A stretch of 64,000 bases of DNA from a virus: IMG/VR virus record IMGVR_UViG_3300047359_001782, positions 1-64,000 of that record; one strand, given 5' to 3'. The translations under genes were made by a program, and so were the position numbers. The first letter of the stretch is position 1, and the number at the start of each line of letters is the position of its first letter. Under the pieces are notes generated by a model. That model did not search any database and was not told the DNA's origin. It saw only the letters and a list, made by a program, of their open reading frames with translations. This document shows positions 30,774 to 38,567 of this stretch, one piece after another.

Positions 30774-30929
30774 TTACTTAATTTTCTTAGCAAGGAGACT
30801 TAATTGACTCTTTAATTCTTCAATTGCAGAATCTTGCGTTTCAACTAACTGCTTTAAATCGTGGATTTCATTTAAAGCTAAAATGAGCGCATCATCAGGC
30901 TCAAACATAATTTCATCTTCTTCTTCCAT
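30774..30929 (-). CDS. acidic coiled-coil microprotein (51 aa)
   Basis: MEEEDEIMFEPDDALILALNE followed by heptad-like helices (KQLVETQDSAIEELKSQLSLL). It lies immediately downstream of tmRNA and has a GTGTA element at -15. Unknown role. Confidence 0.55.
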   Translation of the reverse strand: MEEEDEIMFEPDDALILALNEIHDLKQLVETQDSAIEELKSQLSLLAKKIK

Positions 30930-30939
30930 AAGGTATTAA

Positions 30940-30944
30940 TACAC
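30940..30944 (-). promoter_or_regulatory. GTGTA element, 15 nt before ATG 30929
   Basis: Minus strand reads GTGTATTAATACCTT then ATG. Confidence 0.5.
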
Positions 30945-30956
30945 AAAAATTTAAAT

Positions 30957-31323
30957 TGGTGGACGTGGCGGGAGTCGAACCCGCGTCTTTAAACCTTCAA
31001 TGATGTACATCTACAAGTTTAGTTAATTTTTTTTAAAGTTATGATATTAACATCCAACTACCTGTTTCAATTATTTGCAGTTTGTGATACAGGAAAACTT
31101 TTATCTGTTTTGCAGATTGATGACCTCGTAATCTTTCTATCTGCGTCAAAAGCTACGAGGTGGCATGCGTTACGCTGCCAAAGCAAAAGCCTCGCTTTTT
31201 GGAGCGAAGCTTTTGACACGACTAAGATTTTTGCCATGTAATTTTTTGTGCCTTTTTTAGGAGCCAGACACACTCCTACTTGCAGTACATAAATTCAATT
31301 TAAATCGAATCCGGTACACGCCC
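30957..31323 (-). ncRNA. ssrA: tmRNA (one-piece ssrA)
   Basis: 367 nt with encoded CCA. The tRNA-like ends pair (GGGCGTG with CACGTCC), with the conserved GGATTCGA near the 5' end and GACGCGGGTTCGACTCCCGC at the 3' end. The mRNA-like part has a reading frame ending EAFALAA then TAA (stop at 31170-31172), the classic C-terminal degron. The frame is open from a GGC codon at 31233-31235 (21 codons), longer than the usual 8-15; the exact resume codon is uncertain. It would rescue stalled ribosomes and tag proteins for proteolysis. Confidence 0.92.
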
Positions 31324-31338
31324 ATTAACTGTTAAAGA

Positions 31339-31524
31339 TCAATTGTTTTTGTTTTTACCTAAATCTGCTAATCCTTGACCTAAAATATATGCCACTACGG
31401 GGCTTACAATTTGCATCACAATCTCTTGCGTTAGGCCTAGATTAAAAAAATGGTTTACGATAGGTACACCCGCAGCAACAACTGCTGCCCAGAATTTTTT
31501 GCTATGCCAAAATTGTTTTTCCAT
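31339..31524 (-). CDS. small membrane protein, possible holin (61 aa)
   Basis: Basic-aromatic N-terminus (MEKQFWHSKKFW), then hydrophobic helix AAVVAAGVPIVNHFF and second helix IVMQIVSPVVAYILGQ with a basic tail. The size and two-helix layout fit class II holins, but no endolysin is adjacent. Confidence 0.45.
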   Translation of the reverse strand: MEKQFWHSKKFWAAVVAAGVPIVNHFFNLGLTQEIVMQIVSPVVAYILGQGLADLGKNKNN

Positions 31525-31526
31525 AA

Positions 31527-31850
31527 TTAAAATAATTCTTCAGGGATATCTTCATTGCTTTTAGAAGATTTAACTTCTTCTGCAGCTTGCTTTGCTACTT
31601 GCTCAACGCTAGCTTTATCCTGAGATGCTTCTTCAGATCTATAAATTACATAGTCCGGTGCTCTTTCGTTTTTATCTCGCCCTTTATTGGTGAAAACAAC
31701 CACTTTCACAGGCTCTGTAACTCCTGGCATTGTTTCGACATTAATTGTTCCTGAAAGATATTTTTGATTCTTTCCGTTGCGTACCCAAAGAGCTCCTAGC
31801 TCACGATTACGCCACTCTGACTGTTGCTTATCTTGTGTTTGATTTTCCAT
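31527..31850 (-). CDS. DUF736-like protein (107 aa)
   Basis: WRNRELGALWVRNGKNQKYLSGTINVE...VVVFTNKG...PDYVIYRS matches the pattern of small phage and plasmid proteins of the DUF736 type. The acidic C-terminus ending EDIPEELF is reminiscent of SSB tails, so single-stranded DNA or replisome contact is possible but unproven. Confidence 0.55.
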   Translation of the reverse strand: MENQTQDKQQSEWRNRELGALWVRNGKNQKYLSGTINVETMPGVTEPVKVVVFTNKGRDKNERAPDYVIYRSEEASQDKASVEQVAKQAAEEVKSSKSNEDIPEELF

Positions 31851-31852
31851 AA

Positions 31853-32026
31853 TTAATTTTGTTTATATAAATTTTTAAGTTCTTGTAAAAATAAAGGTTT
31901 TGCTCCTTCACTAAGTTTTGTATATTGTTTTTTTGCACGAGAATATACTCGCTTTTGTGTTGCATCAGAAAGTTTCGGATCATAGTTGATGATTTTTCTT
32001 ATTTCTTTTGCTATTGATTTGTTCAT
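31853..32026 (-). CDS. hypothetical basic protein (57 aa)
   Basis: MNKSIAKEIRKIINYDPKLSDAT...: a basic helical protein. ATG 32026 is fixed by a promoter ending 7 nt upstream; the frame extends to 32062 but that start would lie inside the -35 box. Confidence 0.6.
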   Translation of the reverse strand: MNKSIAKEIRKIINYDPKLSDATQKRVYSRAKKQYTKLSEGAKPLFLQELKNLYKQN

Positions 32027-32033
32027 GGTACTG

Positions 32034-32062
32034 ATTATATTATAAATAAATGTAAATGTCAA
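32034..32062 (-). promoter_or_regulatory. consensus sigma70 promoter upstream of 31853-32026
   Basis: On the minus strand TTGACA (32057-32062), 17-bp spacer, TATAAT (32034-32039). It could also drive the holin-like gene and tmRNA. Confidence 0.88.
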
Positions 32063-32069
32063 GAGTTAT

Positions 32070-32795
32070 TTATTCAAATGTTGATTTTTCCCAATCAAAA
32101 AGTCCAAAATATGTCTTTGATATGATGCTGTTTGAGGTATATCCTTGGGTGATAAAAGAACATTCTTTCGTCTCAAACTCCTCAATAAAATCAGGTAGTT
32201 GTGGGTTGATGATTTTTTTTAATTTATTGCAATAATTTTTTGATTGTTTTAGTGTCATATTGTTGTGATTAAATTTTGGAAAGATAGCGCAGTGAGCTTT
32301 TTTGCCTCTTTTTGAAAATTCGATTCCCTCTTTATGCTTTGGCATATTGAGTTTAAAATAAAAATTAATAAGTTTAATAATTAAAGGGTTGTGAAAATAT
32401 CTGTATTTTAATTCTGTACGCGCACCTTTATTGAAAGTTATAACTTTGCTGGAATTTTTGCCATCTGGTAGATATATTGCTTTTTTTGTTTTTAGTGAAT
32501 TTAAATTTAGCTTAATTGATAAATTAATTCCTTGTATAGATTGATTGTGAATATCTGTTTTGTTTATAATAAAATCTTGTTCTCCAAAAAAACATTTCAA
32601 GCAATCTTCTTGCGCCGGTAATTTTCTACTGTAAATTTTTGTATAAAGCTTAATTGAGTTAATTCCTTTTTTTGAATAATCAAGGCCAAAACCATCAAGC
32701 GCTTTATACTTTGACTTTAGATCTTTTGAAAAATCGCAGAAAGCTCTTAAATCTTTAGGGAGGCTGTTATTTAATATGAAATCATAAATTTTCAT
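32070..32795 (-). CDS. unknown protein of the citrate-synthase-like operon (241 aa)
   Basis: Not recognised. Repeated beta-strand patterns such as GFGLDYSKKGINSIKLYTKIY and INLSIKLNLNSLKTKKAIYL, and several Cys/His/Lys residues. The IKLY strand vaguely recalls ABBA prenyltransferase barrels, but that is speculation. Overlaps the citrate-synthase-like gene by 14 nt, so they are probably used in the same pathway. Confidence 0.6.
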   Translation of the reverse strand: MKIYDFILNNSLPKDLRAFCDFSKDLKSKYKALDGFGLDYSKKGINSIKLYTKIYSRKLPAQEDCLKCFFGEQDFIINKTDIHNQSIQGINLSIKLNLNSLKTKKAIYLPDGKNSSKVITFNKGARTELKYRYFHNPLIIKLINFYFKLNMPKHKEGIEFSKRGKKAHCAIFPKFNHNNMTLKQSKNYCNKLKKIINPQLPDFIEEFETKECSFITQGYTSNSIISKTYFGLFDWEKSTFE

Positions 32796-33390
32796 TATTA
32801 ATAGACAAGAAGGAGGGTACTACTTTATTGAATTTAACTTTCGTATCATTATATATCTTGAGCCAACCAAACATTCTTCCTAATAGCGGAAGAAAAAGGC
32901 AATTATATGGAGCTATTCCATTGTCTAGCGATAGGCAAGCTATAATACAACCGATATTCATTGGTACAGGCATAATTTTTTCCAAATTTATACAAAAATT
33001 TGTACTATCACCGAACACTGATTTGTATTTGTTTTTTAGAAAAATAACTCTGTCATCTTCATTTTTTATAGATGGATGACCGAATCCGGGAATTTTTTGA
33101 TTAGAGTGCCTTTCTGCTACTTCTTTGGGATTATATTTATGATTTTTATGTATAAACTCTGCGATTTGTTGTATTGGTAAATGTTGGTCGCTAATACAAT
33201 TTAGCCCCGAAGATAAAGCATGAGCTAGAGATGCGCCTGAATTGCAAGCTAGCGCAACAACTGCTGAGCTTGGCGGTTCTATTTTTACAGGAAAATCTAT
33301 AAAAATATTAGATAAATCATTAAATAAATCTAATTGAATTTCTGTTAAATTATCTCCTGCAAGATATTTGTATATATCATTTTTAAACAT
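32782..33390 (-). CDS. citrate synthase/citryl-CoA lyase-like protein
   Basis: 202 aa, about half of a normal citrate synthase. Signature IPGFGHPSIKN (100-110, His105) with D-x-R after it, His70 in a position like the first active-site His, and GRMFGWL (171-177) before the C-terminus. The segment aligned to the catalytic Asp (usually P-x-N-x-D) reads PMNIGC, so the Asp is missing. It probably binds an acyl-CoA or related ligand; normal condensation chemistry is doubtful. Between an unknown protein and a GNAT, with overlaps. Confidence 0.7.
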   Translation of the reverse strand: MFKNDIYKYLAGDNLTEIQLDLFNDLSNIFIDFPVKIEPPSSAVVALACNSGASLAHALSSGLNCISDQHLPIQQIAEFIHKNHKYNPKEVAERHSNQKIPGFGHPSIKNEDDRVIFLKNKYKSVFGDSTNFCINLEKIMPVPMNIGCIIACLSLDNGIAPYNCLFLPLLGRMFGWLKIYNDTKVKFNKVVPSFLSINNENL

Positions 33391-33877
33391 TTAATAAAGC
33401 TTCATGTTTTGTTGATATTAAATTGGTCTGCGCTTTGTATTTTTCTATAATTTTTTCAGAGTTTTTAATAGACGCTTCATTTTCAAAATGGATTTCATAA
33501 ATAAATTTACTAATGCCAATATCTTTTAAATAATTAGCCATAAAAATTCTTAGTTCAGTGCCTACGTTTTGTCTTCTATAATTTTTATCAACAACTGTCA
33601 ATACTCCTAGCGCTATTGATTCTTCAAGATCGTAAATCTCATTTGGTTTTGTTGAAGCGCAAGTTAAGCCTGCTAGTTTTTCTTTAACAGAATAACCAAA
33701 AATTGGCTGATCTTCAAAAATAATTGGAAAAATTTCTGATTTATATAAACTATATGCGTTTTTTTCTGTAGGTTTTAGCTTGCCTATAAATAATGAATCA
33801 TTATTATCTATGCAAGATTTTAAGAGTTGAATTATATTATCTTCGTGCTGAAAGTCTAAATGATGTATATTGCTCAT
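33383..33877 (-). CDS. GNAT-family N-acetyltransferase
   Basis: 164 aa from ATG 33877. ALGVLTVVDKNYRRQNVGTELRIFMANYL is GNAT motif A (acetyl-CoA pyrophosphate loop R-R-x-x-V-G-T), followed by IYEIHFENEASIKNSEKI (motif B). The substrate is unknown. Operon context with a citrate-synthase-like protein and GMP reductase suggests a small-molecule pathway. The ATG overlaps the GMP reductase stop by one base. Confidence 0.75.
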   Translation of the reverse strand: MSNIHHLDFQHEDNIIQLLKSCIDNNDSLFIGKLKPTEKNAYSLYKSEIFPIIFEDQPIFGYSVKEKLAGLTCASTKPNEIYDLEESIALGVLTVVDKNYRRQNVGTELRIFMANYLKDIGISKFIYEIHFENEASIKNSEKIIEKYKAQTNLISTKHEALLNV

Positions 33878-34854
33878 CACACATAATGATACCCTACAGT
33901 TGATAAACTTTCTAGATTTTTACCTCCTGAGTAGCTTATCGCGCTCTGCATGTCTTGTTGAATTTCTTTTAATTTTTGTTTATATGTCATTCCGTTATTC
34001 TTAATTTTATTTAGTTTTCCTTCAATGTGATTGCGGTGTTTTTTGTTTTCATAGCTTGCGGAACCAAAATAAGCTTTATGGAACTCTCCATTAATTTCTA
34101 TAACAGTAGCAGGACTATCTACGCAGCTCGCAAATAAACCTCCCGCCATAACCATGTCTGCACCAGCAACCATAGCTTTTGCAATATCTCCATTGCATTT
34201 TATTCCTCCGTCTGCGATAATTGGAACTTTATTTAAATTATCTTCATGTTCACCAACATATACTGAACTACAAGATTTTGCGCAACTAAACATAGGTAGT
34301 GTAAATCCAGTTTTATCTTTTGTCGTGCAAGGAGAACCTTGGCCAATTCCAACTTTTACCACATCTGCTCCTGCGTTAGCTAAATCAATCACCGCCTGTC
34401 GAGTTGCTACGTTACCTGCTATAATTTTTGTGTTAGGTAATTCTTTTTTAATAAATTTAATCATGTCAATCATTTTTTTTGAATGACCATGGGCAATATC
34501 TATTGTGAGGAAATCAATAGAGTTTCCTCGCCTTCGTATTTTATGTATTTTGTCTTGATCTGGATCTTGAACTCCCACGCTAAACGATATTATTTTCCAG
34601 TTTTCGGCGTTTGCGATAGCTACATTGTCTGCAAGATCATTATTAAATCGATGCATGACATAAAAGTATTCATTTTCGCTCATCCATTTTGCTAAGCTCA
34701 TGTTAATGACAGATTGCATATTGGCAGGAATAATTGGAAGTCTAAATTTAAACCCGCAAAATTCAACACTTGTATTGCATTCTGATCTGCTTGAGCATTC
34801 ACTATATTTTGGAACTAAAACAATATCTGAGTAATCTCTGTATTTAGCTGTCAT
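33877..34854 (-). CDS. guaC: GMP reductase / IMP dehydrogenase family (GuaC-like)
   Basis: 325 aa from ATG 34854. TIM-barrel enzyme with KVGIGQGSPCTTKDKTGF (catalytic Cys loop), PIIADGGIKCNGDIAKAMVAGADMVMAGG (phosphate binding) and LTIDIAHGH. The length and lack of CBS domains favour GMP reductase (GMP to IMP, NADPH) over IMP dehydrogenase. It could rebalance guanine nucleotides during infection or supply a modified purine. Confidence 0.83.
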   Translation of the reverse strand: MTAKYRDYSDIVLVPKYSECSSRSECNTSVEFCGFKFRLPIIPANMQSVINMSLAKWMSENEYFYVMHRFNNDLADNVAIANAENWKIISFSVGVQDPDQDKIHKIRRRGNSIDFLTIDIAHGHSKKMIDMIKFIKKELPNTKIIAGNVATRQAVIDLANAGADVVKVGIGQGSPCTTKDKTGFTLPMFSCAKSCSSVYVGEHEDNLNKVPIIADGGIKCNGDIAKAMVAGADMVMAGGLFASCVDSPATVIEINGEFHKAYFGSASYENKKHRNHIEGKLNKIKNNGMTYKQKLKEIQQDMQSAISYSGGKNLESLSTVGYHYV

Positions 34855-34966
34855 AAAAATCGTCTTCTTTTTTCTTGTTAAAAAGCCAAATAATTCCACC
34901 TATGATTCCAAAAACTAAGAAATCTCCAGTGAAAAATTCAAAATAAGAAGTTGCTAGTGTGTACAT
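34844..34966 (-). CDS. membrane microprotein (40 aa)
   Basis: MYTLATSYFEFFTGDFLVF then GIIGGIIWLFNKKKEDD: one transmembrane helix with a charged tail. TAATG overlap with the previous gene; 11-nt overlap with guaC. Function unknown. Confidence 0.5.
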   Translation of the reverse strand: MYTLATSYFEFFTGDFLVFGIIGGIIWLFNKKKEDDFYDS

Positions 34967-35505
34967 TATCTATATTCCTTTTGAAGTAGTCTCCATCTGT
35001 CTGAGTCAATAGGCTTGTTTCCGCAATCTATAGCGAAGAGCATATCTATAATCTCATCAACTGTATTATAAATATATTTATGCGGGAACATTCCAAGCAT
35101 CCATAAAGGAGTCTTTGATTTTCCGCCTTCCATACTAACAAAAACAGGCTTCTTCTCTCTAACTGCAGTGACAATCTCTTCTGCGCTGCCCCAGCTTGCG
35201 ACCTCAGGAACGAGGTGAGCTACTATAAAATCGCTTCGATCAACTAAATTTAAATCATATGCTCGAACCGTTTTCATTCGATCTGTAACTCGATCGTATT
35301 GTTTTGTCTTCATCCAAGTTTCCATTTCTTGGCGAGAAGCTTCATCTTCTTCTACATCTTTAATAAATGGTTTTTTATAGGGGTCAAAGCAAGTTATTCC
35401 TAGTGGTTCAAGTTTTTCTGTTACATGCTCTCTCCAATTCCTGCCACTAACATATTGCATGTGGCCTACTAAATAACATTTAGTTCTGTACAATAGATTA
35501 TTCAT
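34966..35505 (-). CDS. nucleoside 2-deoxyribosyltransferase-like protein
   Basis: 179 aa. CYLVGHMQYVSGRNWREHVTEKLEPLGITCFDP (Y-L-x-G-x-M start), DLNLVDRSDFIVAHL and VASWGSAEEIVTA...KPVFVSM match the NDT/DRT-like flavodoxin fold. The enzyme family transfers deoxyribose between bases. The catalytic Glu is probably in the WGSAEE segment. It fits with nucleotide salvage next to guaC. Confidence 0.68.
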   Translation of the reverse strand: MNNLLYRTKCYLVGHMQYVSGRNWREHVTEKLEPLGITCFDPYKKPFIKDVEEDEASRQEMETWMKTKQYDRVTDRMKTVRAYDLNLVDRSDFIVAHLVPEVASWGSAEEIVTAVREKKPVFVSMEGGKSKTPLWMLGMFPHKYIYNTVDEIIDMLFAIDCGNKPIDSDRWRLLQKEYR

Positions 35506-35511
35506 GCCTGA

Positions 35512-35540
35512 ATTATATCAGACAATAACTTTAATGTCAA
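35512..35540 (-). promoter_or_regulatory. consensus sigma70 promoter for the 35505 operon
   Basis: On the minus strand TTGACA (35535-35540), 17-bp spacer, TATAAT (35512-35517); 6 nt from the ATG. Confidence 0.88.
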
Positions 35541-35543
35541 GAC

Positions 35544-37193
35544 TTATCTTGCCGCCATAATGTGAATGTTGTAGTTCGACGCTGGCAAACTATCAAAGTT
35601 TATCGTAAACTTTTCTTGCGAAATGTTAGATAAAGTATATTTCATGTCAGAATGTGAATCTTCATACGGCCAAGAAGAAAGTTTTACTTCTTTCCAGTCT
35701 CCTTCTTGGTTTGTTTTGTATAAATATTCTCCTGAAAGATGATATCCATCAAAATCAAAATCGTCCTCAAAGTAAAAATTGCTACCACTTACGCTAATTT
35801 TTGCCCAAAAATCCTCTCCAGTACATATGTATAGAAAGTCATTTTCAATCTCTTTTTGTCCGATGCTACCAGATTCTCTTTGTTCAATTACCGCTTCTAC
35901 CCTCCTCCATTCGTTTGATGTTGTAAAAATATAATAAAACGGCTCTTCAAAAAACTCGTCTCCTATTCCACCGGCATTAATTGTTTTAAAAGTTTCCTTA
36001 GCTTCTAGGGTTAAATTTATTACAGGTGGTCTATCGAAGGCTTCCGGAAAATATACTTCATTAGAAATTAAACCTCCTGCTAGCAAGCCTGTTGAAAAAG
36101 ACTGTAGTTTTGTTTGGTGTACAGACAAAACTTGTGAGGGAGTTGCGCTAACTTGCATAAAATATCCTGTGCCTGTGATATTTTGTTCGAATTTTATTTC
36201 CATCGAGCTTTCTGTTATGCTGGAAATATAATGATTTATATAAGGGTCTGCTACAGCGCTCAAAAGCGTTGCCTGTACAGAGGGTATAGATCCAAAAGTT
36301 TTTGGGAACTCAATGTCGTATCTATTGAGTCCTGCAGGTAATTTTTTCGAGAAAAATACTGCTTCATCATATTTTTGAGGCACAACTTTTTCAAAGGAGC
36401 CATCTTCTCCTGTAACATATAATTCTTGAAAGAAAGCGTCTCCCGAAATATTTAACGCTCCAGAATTTATGGAAAATTTATTTTCTCCAGAAATAACGAC
36501 ATCTATTCCAGAGCTTATGTCAACATAATTTTCATCATCAAAAGCTAATTTAAGGTGGTCCTTAGAGATTTCTATAAAACTTTCATTTTGAGTAGATCTC
36601 AATGAACCCGAAAGAAATAAATCCCCTTTTACTTCCATATCTCCCCCGCAAAATAAATTGCCGGAACAGTGTAAATCTTCTTCAATAGTAATATTATTAT
36701 GAGCCTTTAAATTTTCTGACGAAAGATCTCCAGAAAATATACCGGAGCCTTCAGATATTAAGTTTCCTTCTGCATAAATCCCTCCATCAATATTTAGTGC
36801 CCGCTGTAGCGTTTCTTGAGCTGAAGAAAATCTATCTCCGACGCCGATTTTATCAAAAAAAATGTTTTCTCCTAGAAAATTATATCCGCTAATATCCCCC
36901 TCTTGAGTTGTGTCGATAATTTCTTTAGCTAAAAGCTTTCCATTAAATTGGCAGTCATCTTCAAATACTTTTTTGCCTCTAATTAACTGATCTCCAGTTA
37001 AGGAAACTGTATCGTTAACTATCGAGCTCTTAAGATCTTTAAAGTTAATTGTGACACTTTCTTTTTCTGGTTTAGTGACCAAGAATAGGAAATCTTCGTG
37101 TTGCCCTGACTGGGTGTAGCTGGCTGGAATTTGAGCAGGGAAAGCGTGTAATTGATTAATTTTTTTAAAGCTGGATATTCTGTTGTCTTTCAT
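35544..37193 (-). CDS. tail fibre/receptor-binding protein A
   Basis: 549 aa, beta-rich. The N-terminal 110 residues (RISSFKKINQL...FLFLVTKPEKESVTINFKDLK, then LTGDQLIRGKKVFEDDCQFNGK) align with the protein encoded immediately upstream, so the genes are a tandem duplication. Middle: short repeats (SGDLSSENLKAHNNITIEEDLHCSGNLFCGG) typical of trimeric beta-helix fibres. C-terminal WRRVE/FWAKI/DWKEV modules are shared with the plus-strand 38568 protein. It is probably a tail fibre. Confidence 0.65.
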   Translation of the reverse strand: MKDNRISSFKKINQLHAFPAQIPASYTQSGQHEDFLFLVTKPEKESVTINFKDLKSSIVNDTVSLTGDQLIRGKKVFEDDCQFNGKLLAKEIIDTTQEGDISGYNFLGENIFFDKIGVGDRFSSAQETLQRALNIDGGIYAEGNLISEGSGIFSGDLSSENLKAHNNITIEEDLHCSGNLFCGGDMEVKGDLFLSGSLRSTQNESFIEISKDHLKLAFDDENYVDISSGIDVVISGENKFSINSGALNISGDAFFQELYVTGEDGSFEKVVPQKYDEAVFFSKKLPAGLNRYDIEFPKTFGSIPSVQATLLSAVADPYINHYISSITESSMEIKFEQNITGTGYFMQVSATPSQVLSVHQTKLQSFSTGLLAGGLISNEVYFPEAFDRPPVINLTLEAKETFKTINAGGIGDEFFEEPFYYIFTTSNEWRRVEAVIEQRESGSIGQKEIENDFLYICTGEDFWAKISVSGSNFYFEDDFDFDGYHLSGEYLYKTNQEGDWKEVKLSSWPYEDSHSDMKYTLSNISQEKFTINFDSLPASNYNIHIMAAR

Positions 37194-37197
37194 CGTA

Positions 37198-38517
37198 TTA
37201 ACTAATTCTTTGTTTCTCTTTTTCGGTTGTTATCGTGTGGACGGAAAAGTTTTGTTGAGGAGGATTTTGAAAATTTAATATGTATCCAGTGGTATTTACA
37301 CCTGAAACTACGAATCGATCTTCTGCTTCTAGATTTTCTGGACTAACTAATATTTTAATATCTTCATGGTTATTGGGTAAATTTATGGAATATTGATGGC
37401 TGCCAGATTCTAAATCAACAGAAGATCTATATATGTCTTTTTTTTTGGACGAAAAAATTGAACTAGAATTTAGCATTGCAATAGTATGGATTTTGGAGGT
37501 TTCATTTTCAATATCGCTATCAAAAGTTATTTGATATCCATACTTATCTATATTGCTTATTAAAAAGTTATTTACGCCTGTTTTATTAATCAGGCAGTTT
37601 TCTGTAGCCACAGAGACTACTGGTGTTTCTCTAAACGTTTTTGGAAAAAGTATATCAAAATTTTTCTCTCCAGAATTTATCTCTGTTTTGAAAGCTATAG
37701 ACTCTTCTCCTCCACCAAAAAATTTACCTGAAGTATTGCTGACTGAGGATATAAAAGAAGTTTCATCAAAAGAAACTTCTCCGGAATTAACCCCGTTCTG
37801 CATTAGATAGTCTTCACCGATTTTTATTTTATCGGAAATGCGGCATGTCCCTGTATTGGATAAATTTAAAAAAATGTCAGAATCATTTTCAAAAATTAAA
37901 TTTTGGTTAGACATGGACAATTCTGATTGAGTGAAGTTTATTTTTTCTTTGAAAAACAAGTTCTTTCCGCTAACCGTTAAATCTTCTGAGTTATAGATGT
38001 CTCCGCTTAAGTTTATAGAGTTGGTTTTTAGTTTATTTAAGTCTACATTTTCGCTGCTCAGGTATTTAAAGACGCTTTCTTGGTTTGAGTTAAAAAAACA
38101 ATCCTCTGTGATGTAAATATCTTTTGTGTTAACCAAGGCTTTTTTTGTAACTTCATGCGTATTGACGCTATTAAAAAAACCAGTTGAACTCATGAAATTA
38201 ATTCCAGAGATATTTCCAGTAGATATAGGTCCGATTGAATTTATAGATAACCTACGATTTATTTCACAATCTTCATCAAAAATTTTTTGCCCGCTTATAT
38301 TTTGATCCCCCCTGAGATGTATTGCATGAGTTAAGCATGAATTGTATAAACCAGAAAATGATATAATTTCATTGCTTATCTTTGGATTAATTACCATGAA
38401 ATACCGCTCATTATTAAGCTGAGAGTATGGAGGAGGGGAGCTTTCATAGTTAAAGCTCGTTCCGGAAGAAAAAAGTGGTGCAATCTTAGGTAATTCTGAT
38501 ATTCTTTGATTTGGCAT
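37198..38517 (-). CDS. tail fibre/receptor-binding protein B (paralog of A)
   Basis: 439 aa from ATG 38517 (the frame continues to 38655 inside the divergent gene). RISELPKIAPL, YFMVINPKISNEIISFSGL, LRGDQNISGQKIFDEDCEINRRL and GNISGINFMS align with fibre A. Beta-helix-like middle, C-terminal beta domain. Divergent from the cadherin-repeat gene across a dyad-bearing 50-bp gap. Confidence 0.65.
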   Translation of the reverse strand: MPNQRISELPKIAPLFSSGTSFNYESSPPPYSQLNNERYFMVINPKISNEIISFSGLYNSCLTHAIHLRGDQNISGQKIFDEDCEINRRLSINSIGPISTGNISGINFMSSTGFFNSVNTHEVTKKALVNTKDIYITEDCFFNSNQESVFKYLSSENVDLNKLKTNSINLSGDIYNSEDLTVSGKNLFFKEKINFTQSELSMSNQNLIFENDSDIFLNLSNTGTCRISDKIKIGEDYLMQNGVNSGEVSFDETSFISSVSNTSGKFFGGGEESIAFKTEINSGEKNFDILFPKTFRETPVVSVATENCLINKTGVNNFLISNIDKYGYQITFDSDIENETSKIHTIAMLNSSSIFSSKKKDIYRSSVDLESGSHQYSINLPNNHEDIKILVSPENLEAEDRFVVSGVNTTGYILNFQNPPQQNFSVHTITTEKEKQRIS

Positions 38518-38528
38518 GGCAGCAAGCT

Positions 38529-38562
38529 TTATTACACCAAAATACAAGAATTTGTGTAATAA
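38529..38562. promoter_or_regulatory. inverted repeat in divergent tail-gene intergenic region
   Basis: TTATTACAC (38529-38537) and GTGTAATAA (38554-38562) form a perfect 9-bp dyad separated by 16 bp, between starts 38517 (minus) and 38568 (plus). Each arm is a GTGTA element facing its gene. It could be a bidirectional late promoter or operator. Confidence 0.55.
38554..38558 (+). promoter_or_regulatory. GTGTA element, 14 nt before ATG 38568
   Basis: Plus strand reads GTGTAATAACTTTA then ATG; nearly the same as the 24974 element. Confidence 0.55.
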
Positions 38563-38567
38563 CTTTA

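Noticed and set aside
31041-31273. ORFs of 66 and 68 codons on both strands inside the tmRNA
   Set aside because: They lie wholly within the tmRNA gene, whose ends pair and whose tag frame is different.
33877-34854. IMP dehydrogenase as the name for the GuaC-like gene
   Set aside because: No CBS domains and a length near 325 aa fit GMP reductase better.
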